A DNA stretch of 64,000 bases from Luteolibacter pohnpeiensis. GTDB lineage: Bacteria; Verrucomicrobiota; Verrucomicrobiia; Verrucomicrobiales; Akkermansiaceae. Each line of letters opens with the position of its first letter. Positions within the stretch are counted from its first letter, which is position 1. Made by a program: the position numbers and the translations under genes. The notes beneath the pieces are model-generated. The model did not search any database and had not been told where the DNA came from. It was given only the letters and a program-made list of their open reading frames with translations. The stretch covers positions 124,001 to 188,000 of the forward strand of contig NZ_JAENIJ010000005.1 in the NCBI RefSeq assembly GCF_016595435.1. The letters are read 5' to 3'. Shown here piece by piece: positions 27,266-36,362 of the stretch.

Positions 27266-28597
27266 TCAATTCCCGGAACCAGTCTGGCTGGCTGGATCGA
27301 TCTTACCGCCGAGTCCAAGAAACTCCCAGCAAAGAAAGCGTTTGATCTCCAGTTGGGATGGTTCCTGATCGGACCAAGCCAGCTCAAGTGTGGCGGTGCG
27401 GGTGATCGGCATTTCACGATTGCCGCCACGCCAGTTGATCACATTAAGCGAGCGGCCGACATCCGAGTCGACCGGGACATTGATGCGAACGGAGTCGGTG
27501 ACAATGCGCGATGCGTAGAGAGTTCCAGTAGGATCGGCGACGCGGTAGGTTCGCATGCCAGTGACGGCGCGCCCTTTGTCCGGGACATCCTCTGCAATGA
27601 GAACGCGAAAGATTTTTGATTCACCCGGTTTCGGTAGATCCAGGAAGTGGCGGAATGTCCGGTATTTTGTTTGTGCGTAAACATCCCAGTCCAGCTTCAG
27701 ACCTTGGGGAGTTTTTTTGAACAAAGCCTCAACCAATACCGGGTCCATTGCGAAATTATCCAATTTGGCAACGGTGCTGAGCAGGATGTCAGCCTCTTCA
27801 AGACCATACTGCACTTCCAGTGTGGCGAGTGGCCGGAAGAATTCCTTCATCGCAAATTGCGGAGGCTGATCATAGATCATCATGAAAAGCCCATTGTGTG
27901 CATCCTCATCCGTTAACGGGTAAGTGGTGAAGGAATTGGCCGGAGTTTCGTCTTCAGAAATAGGACCCGCACCGTAAAATGCCTCCATCTCGGCTCTTTT
28001 TTCTTCCGGGTTCAGGATATATGGCAGTTTAGCCTCAATGGTGGATGCCTTGAGAAACTCGTTCAGGACTTGATAGGCGTCTTTTTTCCAGCCGGATTGA
28101 ATGTAGATATCTTCCTCAACAACCGGGTCTTCGGGTGGAGGTATGGGAAGTGCCGTAGTTCGTTTTGGCTGCGAACTCAGTTGATTGGCGAAATAAACAA
28201 TGCCAGCGCCGAGCAACAAAACCAGGATCAGGATGCCGCCGAGAAGCAGGCACATGGTCAGTATCGGCTTTGACTTCGCCGGATTTTGGGAAGCCGATGC
28301 CTGAACTTTCGCCGGGACGACGTCTTTTTCTTTTTTGGCTGGAGCTGGCTCCGGCTTCGTCACTGGTGCTTCAGCAGCTGGAACTGGAGCCGCTGCAATC
28401 GGCTTTTCCGCCGCCGGTGAACCACTCGGAGTTTTGGGCAGATCACCCTGAGATTCAGGGGCGGGGGATGTGATGATGCCTGAGCAGTGCGGGCAAGGGC
28501 CCGTGGTTGCAGGCAAGTTGCGAGGGATGCGGATGTTTCCGTTGCAGTGGATGCAACGGAACTCCCTCAAATCACCGGGTATGGGTTGGTTTGACAT
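27266..28597 (-). CDS. Zinc-ribbon single-pass membrane protein of unknown function
   Basis: A 443-residue protein. The N-terminus has a two-CxxC ribbon (FRCIHCNGNIRI and GPCPHCSGII) like the MJ0042-type zinc fingers found on membrane proteins of Planctomycetes and Verrucomicrobia. A Pro/Ala/Lys linker (~45-110) leads to one membrane helix (about 114-135, TMCLLLGGILILVLLLGAGI). The ~300-residue C-terminal part has no domain I recognise but looks globular, ending in a segment with the sequence WSDQEPSQLEIKRFLCWEF. It follows hisC on the same strand and lies 12 bases before mnmE. The topology puts the C-terminal domain outside the cytoplasm. Confidence 0.7.
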   Translation of the reverse strand: MSNQPIPGDLREFRCIHCNGNIRIPRNLPATTGPCPHCSGIITSPAPESQGDLPKTPSGSPAAEKPIAAAPVPAAEAPVTKPEPAPAKKEKDVVPAKVQASASQNPAKSKPILTMCLLLGGILILVLLLGAGIVYFANQLSSQPKRTTALPIPPPEDPVVEEDIYIQSGWKKDAYQVLNEFLKASTIEAKLPYILNPEEKRAEMEAFYGAGPISEDETPANSFTTYPLTDEDAHNGLFMMIYDQPPQFAMKEFFRPLATLEVQYGLEEADILLSTVAKLDNFAMDPVLVEALFKKTPQGLKLDWDVYAQTKYRTFRHFLDLPKPGESKIFRVLIAEDVPDKGRAVTGMRTYRVADPTGTLYASRIVTDSVRINVPVDSDVGRSLNVINWRGGNREMPITRTATLELAWSDQEPSQLEIKRFLCWEFLGLGGKIDPASQTGSGN

Positions 28598-28667
28598 TGG
28601 ACGACGCTCGTAAAACTCCTGGAATGTTGTTTAAATAGGTGGTTGGACTCTGTCAAACCTCCTACTC

Positions 28668-29774
28668 TCACGCGGTGACAGCACCCGCGAGAACGGAGTC
28701 GAGTACTTCCATGCATCGGGCGTTCTGCTCGGGCGTGCCGATCGAGATCCGCACCCATTCCGGCAGTTTGTATCCGGCCATAGCGCGGACGATGACGCCC
28801 TGATTGAGCATTTCTCGGAACACGCGGTTGCCATCGCCGACCTTGACCAGAATGAAATTGGCCACGCTAGGAACAAATTCCAGGCCGCGTTTTTTGAATT
28901 CCGCTTCGTAGTAGTCGAGGCCGATGCGGTTGATCTTGCGGGTGTTTTCGACGTGATCGTCATCGGCCAAGGCGGCAAGCGCACCAGCCTGGGCGATGGC
29001 ATTGACGTTGAACGGCTGGCGTGCCTTTTGCAGCAGCGCGGCCACTTCTTTTCCGGCAAGTCCGTAGCCGACGCGCAAGGCGGCAAGTCCATGGATTTTC
29101 GAGCAGGTGCGCAGCACGCAGACATTGCGGTTTTCGCGGACGAATTTGAGGGTGTCGAACGGCTCGTCGAGGAACTCGAAATAGGCTTCGTCGAAGGCGA
29201 CCACGACGTGATCCGGCACGCGGGCCATGAATCGATCGATCGCTTCCTGCCCGACGACTGTTCCCGTGGGGTTGTTCGGATTTGCGATGAAAACCAACCG
29301 GGTTTGCAGTGTGATCGCGTCTGCCATGGCGTCGAGATCGTGGATGAAATCAGGATCGGGGACTTCCACGTATTTCGCGCCGAAGAGGGTCGCCATCAGT
29401 TTGTAGACGACGAAGGCGTGGTCGGAGGCGATCAGTTCCGCGTCCTTGTTGAGAAAAGTATGGCAGAGCAGTTCGATGATTTCGTTCGAACCATTGCCAA
29501 TGACGACATTTTCAATGCCGACATCGAACTTCGCAGCGATGGCCGTGCGCAGGCGGTATGCGCCTCCATCGGGATAGATGTTGGATTCTTCCAACGCATC
29601 GCGCATGGCGGCCTTGGCCTTTGGCGATGGGCCGAGCGGGTTTTCATTGGAAGCCAGCTTGACGATGTCCGCCGGATCCAGCCCCAACTCGCGGGCGGTT
29701 TCTTCGATGGGTTTCCCGGGTTCATAAGCGACGAGGTCGCAGACGAAGGCATTCGCGTATTGGTCGATCGGCAT
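28668..29774 (-). CDS. hisC: Histidinol-phosphate aminotransferase
   Basis: A 368-residue type I PLP aminotransferase for histidine synthesis. It shows LASNENPLGPSPKA near the N-terminus, NPNNPTGT, and the PLP lysine in CSKIHGLAALRVGYG with the phosphate-contacting Arg after it. The ATG at 29772-29774 (MPIDQYAN) gives a family-like start; a further in-frame ATG at 29844-29846 would run into the upstream gene. Tyrosine/phenylalanine transamination is a possible side activity. Confidence 0.92.
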   Translation of the reverse strand: MPIDQYANAFVCDLVAYEPGKPIEETARELGLDPADIVKLASNENPLGPSPKAKAAMRDALEESNIYPDGGAYRLRTAIAAKFDVGIENVVIGNGSNEIIELLCHTFLNKDAELIASDHAFVVYKLMATLFGAKYVEVPDPDFIHDLDAMADAITLQTRLVFIANPNNPTGTVVGQEAIDRFMARVPDHVVVAFDEAYFEFLDEPFDTLKFVRENRNVCVLRTCSKIHGLAALRVGYGLAGKEVAALLQKARQPFNVNAIAQAGALAALADDDHVENTRKINRIGLDYYEAEFKKRGLEFVPSVANFILVKVGDGNRVFREMLNQGVIVRAMAGYKLPEWVRISIGTPEQNARCMEVLDSVLAGAVTA

Positions 29775-29824
29775 GGGCAAAGCGTTGTGAATCCTGCGAT
29801 AAGAAGCAAGTGAAGAGGCGTGAA

Positions 29825-30178
29825 TCAAGCGAACGCAGTGGTCCATGCGGATTCGTTGAAGCCGATCAGCACAAAATCATCCGCAAGCAGCAGCGGCCTT
29901 TTGACCAGATTGCCATTTTGGCTGAGCAGGGTGAGCGCTTCATCCTCAGAGAGACCGGGCAGTTTGTCTTTCATGCCGAGCTGGCGGTAATCGACGCCCG
30001 AGGTGTTGAAAAGTTTTCGGAGATCACCATTTTGCGATTTCAGAGCGATTTTGAGCTCTTCAAGGGTCGGCGGCGTATCACGGATGGCTTTGGTTTCGTG
30101 AGAAATATCGTGCTGCTGCAGCCACTTGCTGGCTTTGCGGCAGGTGTCGCAGTTCTTGTAGGCGTAGAGGACGGGCAT
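29825..30178 (-). CDS. ArsC/Spx-family thioredoxin-fold protein
   Basis: A 117-residue protein with CDTC at Cys10-Cys13 in YAYKNCDTCRKASKWL, then KAIRDTPPTLEEL, and LVKRPLLL near the C-terminus. This is the ArsC/Spx/YffB fold. YffB-like members are of unclear role, true arsenate reductases use one N-terminal Cys with glutaredoxin, and Spx binds RNA polymerase. No arsenic genes are nearby, and the ArsR gene 2 kb away is paired with a rhodanese instead. Only a general redox label is justified. Confidence 0.85.
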   Translation of the reverse strand: MPVLYAYKNCDTCRKASKWLQQHDISHETKAIRDTPPTLEELKIALKSQNGDLRKLFNTSGVDYRQLGMKDKLPGLSEDEALTLLSQNGNLVKRPLLLADDFVLIGFNESAWTTAFA

Positions 30179-30228
30179 GAATCATTCTTGCGCTGCTGTC
30201 GGCAACCGGCAAGTCTCCGAGCCCCCTG

Positions 30229-30687
30229 ATGAAGACCGAATTACTGGAGAAAGTTCGCTTGGAACTGAGGCAACGGCTGGACCGCCTGGCAAAAGCGGCG
30301 ATGGATGCGCATGCGGCGGCGACTGACTCCGACAGCAAGGCGGAAAGCAAATACGACACGCGCAATCTCGAGGCATCCTACTTGGCATCCGGCCAGGCCC
30401 GTCAGGTGGAGGAACTCGCCGAGGCCGTCAGGATTTTTGACGCCCTTTCCTTGCCGGATTTCGACATGGACGACGCGATTGATGCGGGCGCTTTGGTTGA
30501 AGTTGATCTGGAGGACGAAGAGTCGTTTTTCCTGCTGGTTCCCGCCGCGGGCGGGATCTCCATCGAGTCGGCAGGGCGCGAAGTGACCTTGCTCACGCCG
30601 GAGAGCGGGCTTTATCAAAAACTCGTCGGCCTGAAAGTCGGCGACCAGCTTGAGGAACCGCCGTTGATGGTGATGGAAATCAGCTAA
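30229..30687 (+). CDS. GreA/GreB-family-like protein
   Basis: A 152-residue protein. The N-terminal half is a helical hairpin with DSKAESKYDTRNLEASYLA. The C-terminal half is an FKBP-like beta domain with SFFLLVPAAGGI and SPESGL-like spacing (LLTPESGLYQKLVGLKVGD). This arrangement matches small Gre-like transcript-cleavage-factor relatives found in several phyla, though the acidic tip residues of true GreA are not clearly conserved. It may bind the RNA polymerase secondary channel. Its end overlaps the end of convergent ubiE by 8 bases. Confidence 0.65.
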   Translation: MKTELLEKVRLELRQRLDRLAKAAMDAHAAATDSDSKAESKYDTRNLEASYLASGQARQVEELAEAVRIFDALSLPDFDMDDAIDAGALVEVDLEDEESFFLLVPAAGGISIESAGREVTLLTPESGLYQKLVGLKVGDQLEEPPLMVMEIS

Positions 30688-31360
30688 CTGCTTTGGTCCC
30701 CTGATAGATCGAGACCACGCCGAATGTGAGTGGGGTGTCGATGGTTTCGCTGAAGCCGACCGATTCTAACAAGGCGTTCATTTTTTCACCGGCAGGGAAT
30801 TGTTCGATCGAACCGCCGAGGTATTCGTAGGCATCTTTCTCACCTGTGAGCCAACCGGCCAGGTGGGGTAGGATACGGTGGAGGTAAAACCGGTAAGGGC
30901 CTCGAAGGAGATTTTGAGGTAATGAAAAGTCGAGAATGAGCAAGTGCCCGCCGGGCTTGAGAACTCGATGCATTTCCCGCAGGGCGGCAGGGTAGTCAGC
31001 CATGTTGCGGAGGCCGAAGGCGACGGTGACAACGTCGAATTTCCCATCGGAAAATGGCAGGTTCAACGCATCGGCCACCACGGTTTTCTCAATGCCTCGC
31101 TCAGCGGCATGAGCCAGCATTTCAGCGCAGAAATCGGAGGCGATGACTTCGCAATTCGGACATTCATCCTGGATCTCCAAGGCCAGATCGCCGGTTCCGC
31201 TGGCGACATCTAACAGAGCCGCAGGTTTCCATTTTTTGATGCGTGAGGTGACGACGCGTCGCCACCAAATGTCCGTGCCCAAGCTAAGAACGTGATTGGT
31301 CAGGACATAGCGGTCCGCGATTCGTGCGAAGGCATCGCGGACGTAGGTGGCATCAGGCAT
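30680..31360 (-). CDS. menG: Demethylmenaquinone/ubiquinone C-methyltransferase
   Basis: A 226-residue SAM-dependent UbiE/MenG methyltransferase for the last carbon methylation in quinone synthesis. Motifs are LLDVASGTGDLAL (SAM motif I), VVADALNLPFSDGKFD, and the family signature AFGLRNMADYPAALREMHR with LKPGGHLLILDFS. In a Verrucomicrobium the product is probably menaquinone, hence menG rather than ubiE; this naming is inference. The gene stands alone. Confidence 0.93.
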   Translation of the reverse strand: MPDATYVRDAFARIADRYVLTNHVLSLGTDIWWRRVVTSRIKKWKPAALLDVASGTGDLALEIQDECPNCEVIASDFCAEMLAHAAERGIEKTVVADALNLPFSDGKFDVVTVAFGLRNMADYPAALREMHRVLKPGGHLLILDFSLPQNLLRGPYRFYLHRILPHLAGWLTGEKDAYEYLGGSIEQFPAGEKMNALLESVGFSETIDTPLTFGVVSIYQGTKAVS

Positions 31361-31415
31361 GCCCCATCGTTGCTTGGGTGATGAGACGATGCAAGTGAAT
31401 CGCTATTTCGAAAAT

Positions 31416-31988
31416 TCAGCGGTTTGGGTTGAGGCAACAGGAGCTCGGAGCAGCGGATGCTGGCACTCGATTCCACGGCATTTTTGCCAAAACGAACGCC
31501 AAGCCACACCAGCCGGTGCTGCCTGCGATGGTCAGTCCCAGTCCGAGCACCGCTGGCACTGCGGCGAACAGCGGGTTGACGAAAATGGCCAAAATGGAGG
31601 TGACCAGGCTGAGGACTCCGACGATCAACTGGACTTGCCGCATCAGGGGCAGTGCACGACGGCGCGGCGTTTCGCAGGGAAGGCCGCATTGTTTCCAGTT
31701 TTCAAGCCCACCCGAGACGATGGCGAGATGCGAGTAGCCGAGATCCGAAAGGATTCCTGCGGCCCTGGCAGCGCGTTTTCCGCCGAGACAAAGCAGGCTG
31801 TAGTGGCGGTTTGGGTTCAGCTCGGAAACGGCGCTGGAGAGTTGATCGAGTGGAATATGACGGCAATCGGCAACAAATTGTTCCGCGAACTCGACATCCG
31901 TGCGAACATCGATCATAGTGGTTTCACCTTTTCGTAAGAGTTCTTGCACCTCTTGGGGTGATAATTCTGTAACGGATGAAGTGGTCAT
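31416..31988 (-). CDS. Rhodanese-domain protein with C-terminal membrane hairpin (YgaP-like)
   Basis: A 190-residue protein. The N-terminal rhodanese has IDVRTDVEFAEQ and a persulfide-accepting Cys in LLCLGGKRAARAA. The C-terminal half has two membrane helices (GVLSLVTSILAIFV and LGLGLTIAGSTGWCGLAFVL), the DUF2892-type module of YgaP. YgaP-like proteins move sulfane sulfur at the membrane. The start ATG is at 31986-31988, only 28 bases from the divergent ArsR gene, so that regulator probably controls it. Confidence 0.87.
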   Translation of the reverse strand: MTTSSVTELSPQEVQELLRKGETTMIDVRTDVEFAEQFVADCRHIPLDQLSSAVSELNPNRHYSLLCLGGKRAARAAGILSDLGYSHLAIVSGGLENWKQCGLPCETPRRRALPLMRQVQLIVGVLSLVTSILAIFVNPLFAAVPAVLGLGLTIAGSTGWCGLAFVLAKMPWNRVPASAAPSSCCLNPNR

Positions 31989-32016
31989 AATTGAATGTAT
32001 TCCAAATAAAGAATAA
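31989..32016. promoter_or_regulatory. Short AT-rich divergent region between rhodanese and ArsR genes
   Basis: Only 28 bases separate the two start codons. They are almost entirely A/T and contain the partial palindrome GAATGTATTC (GAAT/ATTC arms). This is the natural place for an ArsR-family operator, but leaves little room for leader sequences or Shine-Dalgarno sites, and at least one promoter must lie within the neighbouring gene. Confidence 0.45.
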
Positions 32017-32376
32017 ATGAACCAAAAGTCCAACGAAATTTCTCAAACTGATGGGAAACTGGATGCGCGGGCTTTGGAGAAGGTCGCCGAAACCTTCAGA
32101 ATCCTCAGTGAACCCGGTCGCTTGTCGTTACTTCAGGAATTGAAATCCGCTGAAATGACGGTGGGTGAACTGGTGGAGGCGACCCAGCAAGGCCAGGCCA
32201 GTGTGTCCAAACATCTGAAGCTGATGCATTCCGCCCAGCTTTTGACGCGACGGAAAGAGGGCGTGAAAGTCTACTATTCCGTGAAAGACGAAACGGTATT
32301 TGCGCTCTGCAAACTCGTCTGCGGAAAATTGGCGGCAGAGCAGCAGCAACAGGAGTCGATCGATTTTTCACTCTGA
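32017..32376 (+). CDS. ArsR-family transcriptional repressor
   Basis: A 119-residue winged-helix protein. The HTH region is MTVGELVEATQQGQASVSKHLKLM, split as helix-turn-recognition helix, followed by a wing with RRKEGVKVYYSV. It lacks the arsenic motif ELCVCDL. Two cysteines, Cys98 and Cys102 (LCKLVC), sit in the C-terminal helix. Persulfide-sensing BigR/SqrR regulators instead pair one Cys in an early helix with one in this helix. Paired with a rhodanese gene, a sulfur-responsive role is likely but inferred. Confidence 0.88.
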   Translation: MNQKSNEISQTDGKLDARALEKVAETFRILSEPGRLSLLQELKSAEMTVGELVEATQQGQASVSKHLKLMHSAQLLTRRKEGVKVYYSVKDETVFALCKLVCGKLAAEQQQQESIDFSL

Positions 32377-32409
32377 GAAAGATCAACCGACCCCGGCCGG
32401 GGAGCGGTG

Positions 32410-34209
32410 TCACGCCGTTTCTTCAAGCGCGTTTTGTTGGCGCGCGATGTCGTTGAGCGTGATCCAGCCGAGCAGTTTTTGCGGCTGGCTCGGGGCGACG
32501 ACCGGCATTTGCTGGTAGCCGGTGCGGATCATGTGATTCGCGGCATCGCGGATCGATGTGTGTGAATTGACGGTGACGAGCTTTTGCTCACCGATGCGTT
32601 CACTGATCGGCATCTCGTTATTCGGGCCGAAGAGTTCGCGGCGGGTGATCACGCCGGTCAGTTTTCCTTCTTCGTTCACCACAGGGTAGGCGTGGTAAAT
32701 TTCATCTTCGGCGGTGAGGCGTTTGAGGGCATCGGCGAGCTTCTCGGATTCCTTCAGAGCGAAAGGGGCGTGCGCCATGATGGCTTGGACCGGGAGTTTG
32801 CCGTAATCCTGAGCACCGCGATAGGCAGGCATGGTCCGGAGGGTGACTGAATCCTGCAGCAGAAGCGCGTTGTAGATGGATTCCGGTTGGAGGTGCTTCG
32901 CAATTTGCCAGGCGATGACGTTGCCCGCCATCAATGGCAGGATCAGCGAATAGTTTCCGGTCATTTCGAAGATGATGATCAACGAGGTGAACGGGCAGCG
33001 AATCACGGACGCAAACATCGCGCCCATGCCGAGAAGCACGCAGCCGCCGATGACTTTGGAATCTTCCGGGAATGAAGGAATCCAGGGGCTGAGGTGTTGC
33101 AGATCCGCCAAGCCCACGCCGATCAATCCACCGAGCATGCCACCGAGGAACAATGCCGGTGCGAAAAGTCCGCCTGAACCACCGGTCGCATAGTTCAGCA
33201 CGATGGCGATGAACTTGAGAACCAGCAGCGTCGCGATGATCGAGACATAGAGGTGGTTTTGGAATGCTTGCTCGAGACTTTCGTAACCAATGCTGAATAC
33301 CGAGTGTTGGGAATTTCCGAATGAAGCCGTGAGGTAAACACCGGTGAGACCGAGGATGCCGCAGGAAAGTCCGCCGAAGGCCGGGCGGAGCCATGGCGGA
33401 AGGATGTGCTTTTCCCGCATCCACCCGCGGATGCCGAGGATGCTGCGGACGAAGAAATCACCCAGCAGGCCGGCGCACAAACCGAGGGGAATCGCGACCA
33501 GCATCCAAAGCGAAGTCTGATAGTCTTCGGCAATCTTGGCGGGAATGACCGGGTCCTCGCCCAGAATCGTCCGGGAAACCGCCGCTGCGACGACCACCGC
33601 AACGACCATGCCGCCGAGTGCTTTCATCGAGAAATTTTCCAGCAGTTCTTCGAAAACAAAGGTAAGGGCGGATAGCGGAGCGTTGAATGCAGCTGCAATC
33701 CCGGCAGCCATACCGACTGGCAACATCGACTGCACCCGGGCTGGATCACGGAACGCCCAGCGACCCAGTCGGGATGAAAACGCGGCGCTGACGTGGATGG
33801 TCGGGCCTTCACGACCCAGGCTGTTGCCCAATCCAACGTAAAGTGTGCCAAGAACAAAACGCCACAGGCCTGACCGGGCGGAAATCATGCCGCCTTTGTT
33901 AAAATAAGCTTCTTTGGTTTGAGGAATCCCGCTTCCGGCTGCATCCGGTGCGAAGTAGCGCACTGCCAGACCGACCAGCAAACCGGCGAAGGTAGGCGCG
34001 GCGAGCATGATGATGGCGAATACCACCGGGCTTTGCTTGCTCGCGGTCTTCCACAGGAAGGAGAACGTCTCGTGAATCGAAAGGTGGAAGGCGACTGCAA
34101 CAAGTCCGCAGACGAGGCCGGAGATGATGCACAATACGAGAAATCGCTGACCATCACTCAGTCGATTTCTCATCCAGTCGGGCAAGCTAAGCTTGGATTT
34201 GGCGGTCAT
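32410..34209 (-). CDS. ClC-family chloride channel/antiporter with C-terminal CBS domains
   Basis: A 599-residue membrane protein. The conserved ion-binding loops are GSGIPQTKEA, GREGPTIHV (gating glutamate) and GGLFAPALFLGG. The internal proton glutamate region is FVFEELLEN. Its presence suggests a 2Cl-/H+ exchanger rather than a channel. About 11 hydrophobic segments are followed, after about residue 450, by two CBS domains ending with PVVAPSQPQKLLGWITL. CBS domains on ClC proteins commonly bind adenine nucleotides. It is convergent with the ArsR gene, 33 bases away. Confidence 0.93.
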   Translation of the reverse strand: MTAKSKLSLPDWMRNRLSDGQRFLVLCIISGLVCGLVAVAFHLSIHETFSFLWKTASKQSPVVFAIIMLAAPTFAGLLVGLAVRYFAPDAAGSGIPQTKEAYFNKGGMISARSGLWRFVLGTLYVGLGNSLGREGPTIHVSAAFSSRLGRWAFRDPARVQSMLPVGMAAGIAAAFNAPLSALTFVFEELLENFSMKALGGMVVAVVVAAAVSRTILGEDPVIPAKIAEDYQTSLWMLVAIPLGLCAGLLGDFFVRSILGIRGWMREKHILPPWLRPAFGGLSCGILGLTGVYLTASFGNSQHSVFSIGYESLEQAFQNHLYVSIIATLLVLKFIAIVLNYATGGSGGLFAPALFLGGMLGGLIGVGLADLQHLSPWIPSFPEDSKVIGGCVLLGMGAMFASVIRCPFTSLIIIFEMTGNYSLILPLMAGNVIAWQIAKHLQPESIYNALLLQDSVTLRTMPAYRGAQDYGKLPVQAIMAHAPFALKESEKLADALKRLTAEDEIYHAYPVVNEEGKLTGVITRRELFGPNNEMPISERIGEQKLVTVNSHTSIRDAANHMIRTGYQQMPVVAPSQPQKLLGWITLNDIARQQNALEETA

Positions 34210-34344
34210 TCGGAACGGGCGGTAACAAGAGGTGCCGATATTAGCCAGTTTTGAAATTCACGCTTTTTGTAATGCCACCGCTTTTGCTTGCCAAGAGTTT
34301 CGACGCTTGCCGGAACCCAGGCGGCGGTCTAAATCGGGATCGTT

Positions 34345-35883
34345 ATGGCCAAGAAACCAGTAGTGTTGATTATTCGAGATGGCTGGGGTGTGAATCCCGG
34401 AGGTAAGGAAACCGCTGAGAAGGACGGCAACGCCGTGTTGCTTGCCAACACACCCTTTCATGATGAGGTGCTTGAGGGATATCCGCGTGGATTGGTGAGC
34501 GCGAGTGGGATGGACGTCGGATTGCCGGATGGGCAAATGGGTAACTCGGAAGTGGGACACATGAACCTGGGAGCAGGCCGGGTGGTTTATCAGGACCTGA
34601 CCCGCATCAATAAATCCATCACCGATGGCGAACTGGGCAGCAACCCGGTATTGGTCGAGGCATTCGAAAAGGCGAAATCCAAGCGCATGCACTTCATCGG
34701 CCTCGTCTCGGATGGCGGTGTGCACAGTCATGAAGAGCAACTGATCGCCATGGTCAAACTGGCCAGCGAAGCTGGTGTGAAGGACATTTTCATCCACGCC
34801 ATCACCGATGGTCGGGATACCTCGCCAACCGGCGGTGCTGGCTATCTGGCTAAGGTCGAGGATGAGGCGAGCAAATGCGGTGCCCGCATCGCCACGGTGA
34901 TCGGTCGTTACTTTGCGATGGATCGCGACAAGCGTTGGGACCGGGTCAAGCTCGCTTGGGATGCGATTGTATTGGGCAAGGGGGAGGAACGCGACCTTCT
35001 GGCAAGCGAGTCCGTGGCGGATTACTACCGGATGGATAAAACCGACGAGTTCATGCCGCCCATGATTTTTGCCGAGCCTAATCAGCAACGCGTCAACGAT
35101 GGCGATGTGGTGCTGTTTTTCAATTTCCGCGCAGACCGCGCCCGTGAGCTATCGGAAGCATTCGTGTTTCCGGATTTCGATGGATTCGATCGCGAAGTCA
35201 CTCCGAAGGTTCATTACGTGACCCTCACGGAATACGACAAAAAGTATGGATGCCCGGCGGTCTTCAAGCCACAGACCTTGGAGATGGGACTTGGCGAAGT
35301 GGTTTCGAAAAAAGGTCTCGTCCAAATGCGCATCGCCGAGACTGAGAAATACCCGCACGTGACCTATTTCTTCAACGGTGGGGTGGAGAAAGCCTACGAA
35401 GGGGAGGATCGCTACATCATTCCTTCCCCCAAGGATGTGCCGACCTACGACTTCAAGCCGGAGATGAGTGCGCCGGAAGTGACTCAGACGGTGCTCGACC
35501 ATTTGAAGGATTACGATTTGGTGATCATCAATTTCGCCAACCCGGACATGGTCGGCCACACCGGCGTGGTTGAGGCAGCGATCAAGGCGGTCGAAACCAT
35601 CGATGCCAGTGTGAAGGCGGTGGTTGAGGAAACTCTGAAACTCGGCGGCAAATTGCTGATCACTGCGGACCACGGAAATTGCGAATACATGCGCAATGAA
35701 GACGGTTCGCCAAATACCGCGCACACCACCAACCTGGTGCAGGCGATCTATGTGGCGGACGATGCCGCCGATTACACCGTCAACAACGGCAAGCTCGCGG
35801 ACATGGCTCCGACCTTGTTGGAAATGATGGGTCTGGAAAAGCCAACGGAAATGACCGGAACCAGTTTGCTGGTGAAGAAATGA
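34345..35883 (+). CDS. gpmI: 2,3-bisphosphoglycerate-independent phosphoglycerate mutase
   Basis: A 512-residue enzyme of glycolysis interconverting 3- and 2-phosphoglycerate with two metal ions. It begins RDGWGVNPGG. The phosphoserine nucleophile is Ser68 in GQMGNSEVGHMNLGAGRV, and late metal ligands lie in ADHGNCEYM. It is full length. The TGA overlaps the next gene's ATG (ATGA), coupling it to a HIT protein. Confidence 0.96.
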   Translation: MAKKPVVLIIRDGWGVNPGGKETAEKDGNAVLLANTPFHDEVLEGYPRGLVSASGMDVGLPDGQMGNSEVGHMNLGAGRVVYQDLTRINKSITDGELGSNPVLVEAFEKAKSKRMHFIGLVSDGGVHSHEEQLIAMVKLASEAGVKDIFIHAITDGRDTSPTGGAGYLAKVEDEASKCGARIATVIGRYFAMDRDKRWDRVKLAWDAIVLGKGEERDLLASESVADYYRMDKTDEFMPPMIFAEPNQQRVNDGDVVLFFNFRADRARELSEAFVFPDFDGFDREVTPKVHYVTLTEYDKKYGCPAVFKPQTLEMGLGEVVSKKGLVQMRIAETEKYPHVTYFFNGGVEKAYEGEDRYIIPSPKDVPTYDFKPEMSAPEVTQTVLDHLKDYDLVIINFANPDMVGHTGVVEAAIKAVETIDASVKAVVEETLKLGGKLLITADHGNCEYMRNEDGSPNTAHTTNLVQAIYVADDAADYTVNNGKLADMAPTLLEMMGLEKPTEMTGTSLLVKK

Positions 35884-36296
35884 GCGAATTTGAATTGCAC
35901 CCGCGGCTCGCGGCAGGCGGCTTCGAAATGGGCCGCCTCGCGGGCTGTCGGTTGCTGTTGAAAAACAACGCCCTGTTTCCCTGGTTTTTGCTGGTCCCGG
36001 AAGTCGGGGCCGACGTTGAGGATCTGCATCAGTTGGACGAAGCGCATTATGCCGAGGTGATGTCGGCGGTGCGCAGGGTTTCGCTCTTTGTCTCGACTCA
36101 TTTCAAGCCGGACAAACTGAACGTCGGCTGCATCGGAAACCAGGTGCGGCAAATGCATATCCACATCGTCGGTCGATCCCTGGCCGATCCCGCTTGGCCG
36201 GGGACGGTGTGGGCATTCGATGGCAAAAAACCATGGTCGCCCGAGGAAATCGAATCGATTCGTGCGGCATGGGAAGCGTGGAATGATGCTTCTTGA
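35880..36296 (+). CDS. HIT-family protein
   Basis: A 138-residue protein. The family motif reads QMHIHIVGR, where the first His of the usual triad is Gln, a variant common in one proteobacterial-type HIT subgroup. The central His that forms the nucleotidyl intermediate is kept. LVPEVGADVEDLHQLDE is characteristic of that subgroup. It is probably a nucleotide hydrolase or transferase. Translationally coupled to gpmI by a 4-base overlap. Confidence 0.85.
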   Translation: MSEFELHPRLAAGGFEMGRLAGCRLLLKNNALFPWFLLVPEVGADVEDLHQLDEAHYAEVMSAVRRVSLFVSTHFKPDKLNVGCIGNQVRQMHIHIVGRSLADPAWPGTVWAFDGKKPWSPEEIESIRAAWEAWNDAS

Positions 36297-36362
36297 AACT
36301 TGTTGGAAGTATCCTTCATGGTATGACGTATCCTACGCATTGTATCGTCATCTACCGAAACC

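Noticed and set aside
32017-32376. Arsenic resistance locus (ArsR plus ArsC-like protein)
   Set aside because: The regulator lacks the ELCVCDL metal motif, is paired with a rhodanese, and the ArsC-like gene is 2 kb away in another unit.
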